Below are positions 1 to 5,158 of a stretch of DNA of 5,549 nucleotides, in pieces. A program made the translations under genes and the position numbers. The notes beneath the pieces were generated by a model. That model saw nothing but the letters and a program-made list of their open reading frames with translations, ran no database searches and was not told where the DNA came from. How positions within the stretch are numbered: the stretch's first letter is position 1; every line of letters begins with the position of its first letter. Origin of the DNA: JAABRT01 sp041742675 (GTDB taxonomy: Bacteria > Gemmatimonadota > Gemmatimonadetes > Gemmatimonadales > Gemmatimonadaceae); the NCBI GenBank assembly GCA_041742675.1, contig JBGTOG010000391.1, positions 1-5,549 of the forward strand. Reading direction: 5' to 3'.

Positions 1-2192
1 TCCTGATACACGTCGGAGACGGCGGTGGTATACGGATCAACCCCCGGGTGCCCCGAGAAGATCGAGGCAAACGCGGAGTGATGCGCGCTGGGCAGCGACA
101 CGCCCACACGTGGCTGCAGAATGCCATGTCCCCGCACCACGCGACCGCGCGCTGATTCGTACACGGCCCGATTGAGTGGATGCGCGATCGCACCGATCAA
201 TGTCGGCGCGGCATCCGGGGGCAGCATCGTGTCGGCGTCAAGCGTGATGACGTAGCGAACGGATCGCAGCACGCCAGTTTCGCCAACGATCACGGAGAAT
301 GGTTCGTGTTCGCCGCTCAACACGAAGCGATTAAACTCGCCCAGTTTTCCACGCTTGCGCTCCCATCCCATCCAGACGCCTTCTGCCGCATTCCACTGGC
401 GTGGACGGTGGAACAGGAAAAACGCATCACGTGATTCCGGCGCGTAGCGGTCGTTCAGCGCTTCGACGCCGGCAACGGCGGCCGCGACAATAGCATCGTC
501 GGCTCCCGCCGCTTCCACCTGCGCGTCGGTGAAGTCGCTGAGTAATGCGAAGTGCAGGTGGTCCTCCCGATTCGCCAGGAACTGCACTTCAAGGTTCTCC
601 AGCGCCTCGTGTACGGACTGGACATGTGGAAAGAGCGTTGGGGTAACGACGGCCGTGCGAAACTCCGGCGGTACACCGTGCGTGCGCAGATCAAGCTTGG
701 CGAGCGGCTTCGGTGACGTGAGTGCCGTCACCAGCTTGTTGGCGAGCGTGACGGCCAGCTCGGTGGCCGGTATGGCGCCCAGCAGCAGCACGAGCCACCA
801 CGCCGCTCGCGCCGCTTCGCCGCCCAGCCAGAGCAACGCACCGAGCGCAGCCGCCAGCAGTGTGCTGACGCCGCACAGGTACACGATGCTCGGATGCCGC
901 CGAATCCATCGACTGATGTGTTCCGCGATCGACGGTCGATACGCCGTGACGTGTTCGAGCTGGGCGCGCCCCTCGTCGATGAGATAGTAGCCCACATGAT
1001 CGCGACGATCATCGTGGCCGTGGTGTTGTCGCGCCGCGCGTGCCAGATCGATGGCCAGCTGGGCGACGTCGGATTCCACGCGACCGGTGCGTCGTGCGAT
1101 GCGCTCGACCACATGCCGATAGGCATCGCGCGTTTCAAAGGTCATGCGGGCGTAGTGCCCCAGCGGATCATCGCGCAGCACCGCTTCCACCCGGCTTTGC
1201 TGCTCGACCACGGTGCGCCAATCCACTCGCTCAATGGCACGCAGACTGGTAATACTGTTGGCCATCACCACCTGGGTGAGCGCCAGACGCTGTGTGGCGC
1301 GCGCCGTGGCTTCCTCGGCGCTGAGCGCTTCTTCGGCGATCCAGTGCTGCAGTCGAACCACGGCGGGCAACGTGCCGCCTTCGGCACGCAGCTGCTGCAG
1401 AAAACGCGCGACGAAGGTGTCGGAAAGCGCCGCCGTATCGTTCGTGAAATGCACCAGTTCCGTTTCAAGGGCGAGACCGCCCTGTTCCGCCGCCCGCGCG
1501 ATACGGATGGCGGCGTGATCGGCGCGCTCGATCTCCTGCAATCGCTGCGCCGTGCGCAGTCCCATGCGTCGCACATTTTCGATGAGTCCGAGGCGCAGCA
1601 TGGCTGGCACGGCCCAGAGCTCGCCAAGCGTGAGATCCACGACCTCCTGATACGCCGAGAGGAAACCATTCACGTTGTCGGACGCTATGCGCCCTTCGCT
1701 GTGCGAGATGAGTGTAATCGCCACTTCGTACACGCGCGGATAACCCATGAGGGGACCGGACGCGAGAATGGGCAGTTCGCGATAGTAGCCTCGTGGCAGG
1801 CTCTCGCGGACCTCGTGCATGTGCGTGCGAAGCACATGATAGTTGTCCAACAACCAGTCGCCGGCTGGTCCCACGTCGGCGCGTACGTCGCTGTGCGCCG
1901 ACAGTTCGCTGTGAACGTGCTGCAGAATGTCTGACGTCTCTTCAAGTCGCGCCAGCAGGGGGGTGCGCCTGACCGCCTGCGCTGTCGCCAACTCCTGCAT
2001 GCTGGCCAGCTCCCGGGCGCGCTCGCCCAGATGCTCGGCCCCGAACAACTCCCCCCGAATCGGGCCGGTGAGCACATCTTCTCGCGCGTCGCGTCCGCTC
2101 GCGCTGAAGCGCGCGCGCAACCGTCGGATCGTTGCCGAGAAAAAGATTGCAGACTCCTGAAGCAAGTGGGTGGTGATACCGGAATCAGCCAC
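1..2192 (-). CDS. ndvB: Cyclic beta-1,2-glucan synthase (GT84), N-terminal part, cut by left edge
   Basis: Members of this family build cyclic beta-1,2-glucans from UDP-glucose at the inner membrane, for the periplasm and osmoadaptation. The frame is open from 2249 down to base 3, giving 730 codons from the chosen start, without a stop. Residues about 40-430 match the soluble N-terminal region (GELFGAEHLGERARELA near 50, RGYYRELP, LTLGELWAV, then IENVRR). Two membrane segments follow, about 436-457 and 463-485. The GT84 glycosyltransferase core then begins, with GWERKRGKL near 609-617, the nucleotide-sugar motif LDADT at 651-655 and ILQPRVGVSLPSA at 691-703. Family proteins are usually about 2,800 residues, so the remaining membrane segments and the GH94-like chain-length domain should lie to the left. 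The start is uncertain. GTG at 2192 is the first usable codon after the stop at 2250-2252, but no good ribosome site precedes it; TTG at 2165 is an alternative. The symbol follows the rhizobial orthologue. Confidence 0.93.
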   Translation of the reverse strand, partial: MADSGITTHLLQESAIFFSATIRRLRARFSASGRDAREDVLTGPIRGELFGAEHLGERARELASMQELATAQAVRRTPLLARLEETSDILQHVHSELSAHSDVRADVGPAGDWLLDNYHVLRTHMHEVRESLPRGYYRELPILASGPLMGYPRVYEVAITLISHSEGRIASDNVNGFLSAYQEVVDLTLGELWAVPAMLRLGLIENVRRMGLRTAQRLQEIERADHAAIRIARAAEQGGLALETELVHFTNDTAALSDTFVARFLQQLRAEGGTLPAVVRLQHWIAEEALSAEEATARATQRLALTQVVMANSITSLRAIERVDWRTVVEQQSRVEAVLRDDPLGHYARMTFETRDAYRHVVERIARRTGRVESDVAQLAIDLARAARQHHGHDDRRDHVGYYLIDEGRAQLEHVTAYRPSIAEHISRWIRRHPSIVYLCGVSTLLAAALGALLWLGGEAARAAWWLVLLLGAIPATELAVTLANKLVTALTSPKPLAKLDLRTHGVPPEFRTAVVTPTLFPHVQSVHEALENLEVQFLANREDHLHFALLSDFTDAQVEAAGADDAIVAAAVAGVEALNDRYAPESRDAFFLFHRPRQWNAAEGVWMGWERKRGKLGEFNRFVLSGEHEPFSVIVGETGVLRSVRYVITLDADTMLPPDAAPTLIGAIAHPLNRAVYESARGRVVRGHGILQPRVGVSLPSAHHSAFASIFSGHPGVDPYTTAVSDVYQ

Positions 2193-2290
2193 ACTGAGCG
2201 GTGCGCGGATATAGCCCCTAAGGCCAATAGTGCGTTTCTCACATCGTGCCTATCATCACCGAGGCAATCCAACTACCCAAGGAGACTGCG
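2193..2290. promoter_or_regulatory. Divergent intergenic region between the glucan synthase and the OrfA-like gene
   Basis: This 98-bp stretch must hold the start signals of both the leftward glucan synthase and the rightward helix-turn-helix gene. It is visibly more AT-rich than the genes around it. TATCAT at 2251-2256 (plus) and TATATC at 2213-2208 (minus) could serve as -10 boxes, but neither has a convincing -35 at 16-18 bp. The assignment rests on position, not on recognised promoter elements. Confidence 0.35.
2279..2284 (+). promoter_or_regulatory. Ribosome binding site AAGGAG of the OrfA-like gene
   Basis: A full AAGGAG lies six bases before ATG 2291. It decides the start: the longer in-frame reading from ATG 2246 would place this site inside the coding region and has no such sequence in front of it. 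Confidence 0.75.
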
Positions 2291-2557
2291 ATGTACATGA
2301 CTGCACTGACTGCCGATCGGCTCCACATCGCCTTGCAGGACGCAAAGGCTGGATTGCCCGTTCCCGAGGTGTGTCGCACCCTGGGCGTCACGGAATCGAC
2401 GTTCGCCCAGTGGCAACGTCAGTTCGCCGGCTTCGAGCTGCCGGAGCTGCGCGAGCTGCACGAGTTGCAGCATGAAGTGCGACGGCTCAAGCGTGTTGTC
2501 GCGGAGCTGACGGCCGACAAGCGAACACTCAGCGAGGCGGTAAGTCGGCTCTGGTGA
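2291..2557 (+). CDS. Solitary IS3-family OrfA-like helix-turn-helix / leucine-zipper protein, 88 aa
   Basis: The protein resembles the OrfA (transposase_8 / HTH_Tnp_1) subunit of IS3-family elements, which binds the terminal repeats and regulates transposition. Residues about 8-45 form the helix-turn-helix, with the typical run AGLPVPEVCRTLGVTESTFAQW in which G32-V33-T34-E35 is the turn. Residues 49-88 form a charged coiled coil with leucines exactly seven apart at 59, 66, 73, 80 and 87, as in the OrfA dimerisation zipper. It ends in SRLW, like the usual SKKW end of OrfA. No OrfB with a DDE integrase core follows, no A-rich slippery site is present near the stop, and I see no flanking terminal inverted repeats. 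The strong ribosome site suggests it is expressed. It may be a stranded remnant of an insertion sequence or a co-opted DNA-binding regulator; the sequence alone cannot decide. Confidence 0.8.
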   Translation: MYMTALTADRLHIALQDAKAGLPVPEVCRTLGVTESTFAQWQRQFAGFELPELRELHELQHEVRRLKRVVAELTADKRTLSEAVSRLW

Positions 2558-2575
2558 GGCAGGCGAGTTTGCGCG

Positions 2576-2606
2576 ACCAGATCCGGCGGTGTCGCCGGAT
2601 GCTGGT
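2576..2606 (+). repeat. Strong bulged hairpin between the two rightward small genes
   Basis: ATCCGGCG (2581-2588) pairs perfectly with CGCCGGAT (2593-2600) across a GTGT loop. The stem extends by ACCAG (2576-2580) with CTGGT (2602-2606), leaving one unpaired G at 2601, for 13 base pairs in all. It starts 19 bases after the OrfA-like stop and ends 10 bases before the GGAG of the next gene. No T-run follows, so it is not a standard intrinsic terminator. It could stabilise or attenuate the transcript, or be a REP-like palindrome. Confidence 0.7.
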
Positions 2607-2629
2607 ATCCTCACACGGAGTAGCTGACG

Positions 2630-2758
2630 ATGAGCAAGTTGTTGCGCGGCCTGGCCGCTGGATATGGCGCGAAGAAGCTCGGCGGCGGCTGCTTTACGAC
2701 CGTGCTGATCTTTCTGGTGTTGTGGTGGCTGTTGGGGAACTTTGACATCTTCAGTTAG
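2630..2758 (+). CDS. Single-pass membrane microprotein, 42 aa, function unknown
   Basis: The reading ATG 2630 to TAG 2758 gives 42 residues. GGAG at 2617-2620 lies nine bases before the start. The N-terminal half is basic and glycine-rich (GLAAGYGAKKLGGG, residues 7-20). A very hydrophobic stretch at about 21-38 (CFTTVLIFLVLWWLLGNF) would span the membrane once, and a short DIFS tail follows. The positive charges before the segment suggest an N-in orientation. C21 lies before the hydrophobic stretch, so this is not a lipobox. I do not recognise a named family and assign no function. The contrast between the basic glycine-rich head and the uniformly hydrophobic segment makes it a believable gene. 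It is 72 bases after the OrfA-like gene, possibly on the same transcript, and its stop overlaps the end of the convergent response regulator gene. A longer reading in another frame (2554-2745) lacks such structure. Confidence 0.75.
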   Translation: MSKLLRGLAAGYGAKKLGGGCFTTVLIFLVLWWLLGNFDIFS

Positions 2759-3140
2759 CGCCGTACGGCGTCAACAGCGCACGCAGCATCTCCAGATCAA
2801 ACGGTTTCTCAACGAACACATCGAAGCCGGCCGCGAGCGAGGCTTCGCGCTGCGCATCTGAGCTCCAGCCGGTCATCGCAATCATGATCATCCCGTGGCT
2901 CCAGACTTCGAGCCGGGCGGATTGCAGCACATCAATGCCACTGCCGTCGGGCATGCTCAGGTCGAGAAATACAATACCTGGGCGCCACGTCGCCATGCAC
3001 TGCAGTGCGTCCGCGCCGTTCAACGATGTGCGTGCTTCATAACCCAGAAGCAGCAGCGCAGCCGCCATGCTCTCACCGAGATCAGGGCTGTCATCAACGA
3101 CGAGCACTCGGCGCGCCGACGTGGAGTCATGGTGCGTCAT
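2751..3140 (-). CDS. Single-domain (CheY-like) response regulator, 129 aa
   Basis: This is a receiver (REC) domain alone, which takes a phosphoryl group from a histidine kinase. The acidic pair is D16-D17 in VLVVDDSP, the phosphoacceptor is D60 in VFLDLSMPDGSG, the switch threonine is T90 in AMTGW, and the conserved lysine is K112 in VEKPF. All key residues are present. There is no DNA-binding or enzymatic output domain, so it probably acts by protein contact or passes the phosphate on in a phosphorelay. Its start codon overlaps the kinase stop as ATGA (3137-3140), with no ribosome site of its own visible, which points to translational coupling and a dedicated partnership with that kinase. 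Its stop (TCA at 2751-2753 on the plus strand) overlaps the end of the rightward 42-residue gene by 8 bp. Confidence 0.95.
   Translation of the reverse strand: MTHHDSTSARRVLVVDDSPDLGESMAAALLLLGYEARTSLNGADALQCMATWRPGIVFLDLSMPDGSGIDVLQSARLEVWSHGMIMIAMTGWSSDAQREASLAAGFDVFVEKPFDLEMLRALLTPYGAN
2759..2770. repeat. 12-bp perfect palindrome CGCCGTACGGCG
   Basis: The palindrome begins at the base after the stop of the 42-residue gene and lies in the last codons of the response regulator. As RNA only a four-pair stem with a GTAC loop is possible and no T-run follows, so it is a weak terminator candidate at best. It may simply reflect the coding sequence. Confidence 0.3.
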
Positions 3141-4258
3141 TCAGGCAGGTTCGGCGCGAGGGGAATACGCAAAGTAAAAACGCTTCCCTGATTCAAGCCT
3201 TCGCTTTCGGCGATAATTGAGCCACCGTGCAACATCGCCACGTGCTGCGCGACCGCGAGCCCGATGCCGAGTCCTTCCGGGCGCGCTTCCACGCCACGCG
3301 GCGCGCGTGCGAACAGATCAAAAATTTCACTCAGGCGTTTGGGTTCGATACCACAACCCCAGTCGCGTATTGCAAAGTTCGCTTCGCCGTCAACGCACCA
3401 GACATGAAACTGCACACGCGCACCGCGCTCGCTGTACTTCGCGGCATTGCCGAGCAGATTGCCGAGTGCCTGAACGAGGCGCCCGCGGTCACCGATCAAC
3501 TCGCAGTCCGGATCGTTCACTGCGACCTCGACACGCGTGTCGTGCTGTTCAAGCGTCGGGCGTACTTGCTCAAGCGTATCGGCCGCGAGCGTCGCCAGTG
3601 TGACTCCCGACGGGATCAAGGACATTGCGTTCCAGCGTATGCGACTGACGTCAAGCGAGTCTTCGGTGAAACGAAGAAGCAACTTGAGCTGACGGTCCAC
3701 GATCGCATTCATCTTGGTTGACAGCTCCGGCGGTGCGTCTGGCGACTGCACAACACTCAGTGCCTGCCTGATCGCCTGGAGCGGCGTACGCAGCTCGTGC
3801 GCCAATGTGGCGAGGAACTCATCACGATGACGAACGGCGCGGTGCAGTTCACCTTCCAACAAGCGATGACGGTGCACGTCAGTGAGCGTTGCCATCCAGT
3901 GGGTGTGCTCGCGACCGTTCGCGTCCACCGCCGTCACCTGACCCAGAAACCATCGGTACGCACCGTCGCGGCGGCGCACCCTGAACTCGATTTCGAATTG
4001 ATCCCCGGTGGCTGTCGAGGCACGCCACGTCTCTTCAAAACGATCACGGTCGTCCGGATGACATAGCGAACTCCACCCCTCGCGCTGCAACTCTACGGTT
4101 GAGCGTCCGCTGTACAAAGCGGCCGGGCGATTCTGATAGAGGGGTGTGCCGTCAAACGCTGACAACCAGACGAAATCCCGGATGGCGTCACCAATAAGTG
4201 ACACCGCATCCGGAAACGACGCCGAGTGGCCCGCGGTCGATGAGAAGTTGAGTGTCAC
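3137..4258 (-). CDS. Cytosolic PAS-domain sensor histidine kinase, 373 aa
   Basis: This is a two-component sensor kinase that autophosphorylates on histidine and should pass the phosphoryl group to the coupled receiver protein downstream. Counting from GTG 4258, a PAS_3-type domain spans about 16-135 (HPDD at 67-70, RRRDGAYRWF at 95-104). The HisKA dimerisation helix carries the H-box HELRTPL with H154. The ATPase domain, about 250-370, has N271 in LGNLLGNAAKYS, the G1 box DWGCGI at 299-304, the F box IFDLFARA near 312-319 and the G2 box GLGIGL at 329-334. No signal peptide or membrane segment is seen, so it senses inside the cell, perhaps through a ligand or redox state of the PAS domain. 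The start is a choice. The frame stays open to ATG 4444, but that extension would cross the terminator of the gene to its right and reads as low-complexity non-coding sequence. GTG 4267 is an alternative. GTG 4258 overlaps the stop of a possible leader ORF. Confidence 0.93.
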   Translation of the reverse strand: MTLNFSSTAGHSASFPDAVSLIGDAIRDFVWLSAFDGTPLYQNRPAALYSGRSTVELQREGWSSLCHPDDRDRFEETWRASTATGDQFEIEFRVRRRDGAYRWFLGQVTAVDANGREHTHWMATLTDVHRHRLLEGELHRAVRHRDEFLATLAHELRTPLQAIRQALSVVQSPDAPPELSTKMNAIVDRQLKLLLRFTEDSLDVSRIRWNAMSLIPSGVTLATLAADTLEQVRPTLEQHDTRVEVAVNDPDCELIGDRGRLVQALGNLLGNAAKYSERGARVQFHVWCVDGEANFAIRDWGCGIEPKRLSEIFDLFARAPRGVEARPEGLGIGLAVAQHVAMLHGGSIIAESEGLNQGSVFTLRIPLAPNLPE

Positions 4259-4320
4259 AATCGGCACTGAAAATTTGGCGTACTGTCCGCCCAGTATCGC
4301 TCGACACGGGTGGTCCACAT
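4255..4320 (-). CDS. Possible 21-codon leader ORF overlapping the kinase start
   Basis: An ATG at 4320 opens 21 codons (starting MWTTRVERYW, ending QCRL) and stops with TGA at 4257-4255, making a GTGA overlap with a GTG start of the kinase. A TATACT box ends seven bases before this ATG, so a transcript would begin at or next to the A of ATG, as in leaderless messages. Neither kinase start has a ribosome site, so coupled reinitiation from this leader would explain its translation. No attenuator-like codon run is visible. Chance cannot be excluded for so short an ORF. Confidence 0.3.
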   Translation of the reverse strand: MWTTRVERYWADSTPNFQCRL

Positions 4321-4325
4321 GTCGT

Positions 4326-4337
4326 GCAGTATACTGC
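4326..4337 (-). promoter_or_regulatory. Palindrome GCAGTATACTGC with TATACT -10 box of the kinase operon
   Basis: This perfect 12-bp palindrome contains TATACT on the minus strand (4333-4328), one base from the TATAAT consensus. The sequence 17 bp upstream (TCGCTT) is a poor -35, so the promoter would need an activator or an unusual sigma factor. The symmetry could also be an operator that covers the -10. Confidence 0.45.
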
Positions 4338-4344
4338 GAATGGC

Positions 4345-4357
4345 GTCGCGAAGCGAC
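4345..4357. repeat. Small inverted repeat GTCGC-GAA-GCGAC
   Basis: A perfect 5-bp inverted repeat with a 3-base centre lies just upstream of the putative -10 box and overlaps where the -35 would be. It may be half of an operator. Being short and GC-rich, it could also be chance. Confidence 0.35.
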
Positions 4358-4360
4358 TAT

Positions 4361-4386
4361 ACGCGCTCCCGAAACGCGCTCCCGAA
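4361..4386. repeat. Perfect tandem duplication of a 13-bp unit
   Basis: ACGCGCTCCCGAA occurs twice with no gap and no mismatch (4361-4373 and 4374-4386) in the non-coding region upstream of the kinase. If transcription starts near 4320, the copies span about -41 to -66, where activators usually bind. It could be a pair of direct-repeat operator sites or a recent slippage duplication. Confidence 0.8.
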
Positions 4387-4403
4387 CGCATGGTGGTGCG
4401 TTC
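4384..4403. repeat. Inverted repeat GAACGCA-TGGTGG-TGCGTTC
   Basis: A perfect 7-bp inverted repeat with a 6-base loop sits between the 13-bp tandem repeat, with which it shares three bases, and the terminator. On the minus strand it could form a second hairpin directly after the terminator, or mark a protein-binding site. Confidence 0.5.
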
Positions 4404-4455
4404 GACAAAACGCCGGTCGTCAGCGGCGCGTGATGCGCTGCCAACGACCGGCGTT
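4404..4455 (-). terminator. Intrinsic terminator after the ferritin-like gene
   Basis: On the minus strand AACGCCGGTCGT (4455-4444) pairs perfectly with ACGACCGGCGTT (4420-4409), a 12-bp GC-rich stem. Inside the 23-base loop, CAGCG and CGCTG can add five more pairs past a three-base bulge. The stem runs straight into TTTT (4410-4407) and then GTCG. It begins 22 bases after the stop of the 205-residue gene, the position expected of its factor-independent terminator. It also argues that the kinase gene does not start upstream at 4444. Confidence 0.8.
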
Positions 4456-4477
4456 GCGTCCGTTGCGACGCGAGCGG

Positions 4478-5095
4478 CTACACGTGCATCTGATGTGGCT
4501 GCACGGCGCCTGACTCATTCTCCCACGCGCGTTGCGTCACGCGGCCGATCTCCTCGAGACGCTCCGTTCGCACCGGGAAACCGTCTTCCTTGAGGAATGT
4601 CATCACGGCGGCTGGAACCATGTTGTGGATGGTAAGCACATTCCGCGCATGCCCTTCGAGATGGCCTTTGGCAAGCTCGGCCACAGCGTCATCGTCGAGG
4701 GACGCGGCTGTAGTGTGCAGCATGACGTATCCAATGCAGGCCAGCGAAAGTGCCGTGTAGTCGTCGCGAAGGTTCTTCGGCAGTTTCTCCGCGCGAAGAA
4801 AGTCGACGCCGGCGGCACCCACGCCGAGCACGGCAGAGGCTGCCTTCTTCACGGCACCGGCAATACCCTGACCGCCGCCTTCTCGCTGCTCCGCCATCTG
4901 CTCAAGGGCGGCGATGTGTTGTTCACACATGTTGTGCATCGGTTGCAACTGACGTACCACGTCCGGATACTCATCAAGATCTTCGATCTGACCGGCGATT
5001 GCCTTTTCGATATGCTTCTCAAGCGCCAGCATGTCCGTGATGTAGCTCGCGATTGCTTCGCGCGCGTCGTCCGTGTCCTTCATTTTGTCAGCCAT
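4478..5095 (-). CDS. Predicted ferritin-like helical-bundle protein, 205 aa
   Basis: The protein is almost entirely predicted helix and resembles ferritin-like stress proteins of the DUF892/YciE type, though distantly. Helix 1 (about 11-40) has LALEKHIEKAI with E26, H28 and E30. Helix 2 (about 45-70) has CEQHIAALEQM with E58 and H60. A glycine/alanine-rich stretch (73-98) follows and may touch the membrane. Helix 3 (about 110-132) has ALSLACIGYVMLHTTA, and helix 4 (about 136-168) has HLEGHARNVLTIH with H145, E147 and H149. Helix 3 lacks the usual glutamate, so a normal di-iron site is doubtful and H127 may stand in. GGAG seven bases before ATG 5095 supports the start. It lies 63 bases after a membrane-anchored helical protein gene and ends at an intrinsic terminator, so the two may form one transcript. 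A helical stress protein is likely; metal binding is inference. Confidence 0.72.
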   Translation of the reverse strand: MADKMKDTDDAREAIASYITDMLALEKHIEKAIAGQIEDLDEYPDVVRQLQPMHNMCEQHIAALEQMAEQREGGGQGIAGAVKKAASAVLGVGAAGVDFLRAEKLPKNLRDDYTALSLACIGYVMLHTTAASLDDDAVAELAKGHLEGHARNVLTIHNMVPAAVMTFLKEDGFPVRTERLEEIGRVTQRAWENESGAVQPHQMHV

Positions 5096-5102
5096 CGCCT
5101 GG

Positions 5103-5106
5103 CTCC
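5103..5106 (-). promoter_or_regulatory. Ribosome binding site GGAG of the ferritin-like gene
   Basis: GGAG on the minus strand lies seven bases before ATG 5095 and supports that start over the in-frame ATG four codons later. The 63-base gap it sits in shows no terminator. It holds only a weak GTGC/GCAC pairing, which is consistent with read-through from the upstream gene. Confidence 0.55.
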
Positions 5107-5158
5107 GGTAGAGCGTGAAAAGTCTGGCGTCGTGCTTGATGCACGCGCCCCATTTGCG

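Noticed and set aside
894..1934. A 346-codon open reading on the plus strand across the glucan synthase region
   Set aside because: It is antisense to a continuous minus-strand frame with clear GT84 and N-terminal family motifs. The plus reading has no recognisable domain and results from the GC-rich codon pattern.
1685..2272. A 195-codon minus-strand reading beginning upstream of the glucan synthase start
   Set aside because: It lies in a different frame. All conserved family motifs (GELFGAEHLGERARELA, RGYYRELP, LTLGELWAV) are in the other minus frame, which has no stop, so there is no frameshift and this is a shadow.
2193..2290. A classical sigma-70 promoter for either divergent gene
   Set aside because: TATCAT and TATATC are passable -10 boxes, but neither has a -35 at the right distance, so no specific promoter is claimed.
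2193..2629. A complete insertion sequence around the OrfA-like gene
   Set aside because: I found no matching terminal inverted repeats, no target duplication and no catalytic ORF in the flanks.
2554..2745. A 63-codon plus reading overlapping the OrfA-like stop, considered as an OrfB remnant
   Set aside because: It shows no DDE or integrase-core motif and mostly shadows the 42-residue membrane protein frame, which has its own ribosome site and coherent topology.
3227..3721. A 164-codon plus reading opposite the kinase
   Set aside because: It is antisense to the ATPase domain with all N, G1, F and G2 boxes in place on the minus strand.
4259..4444. N-terminal extension of the kinase to ATG 4444 (435 residues)
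   Set aside because: It would code through the stem of a convincing terminator and the repeat-rich control region. The added residues show no domain, and the PAS domain begins only near the downstream start.
5096..5158. A hairpin GTGC-TTGAT-GCAC between the two right-end genes, as a terminator
   Set aside because: There are only four pairs and no T-run, so it is not stronger than chance.
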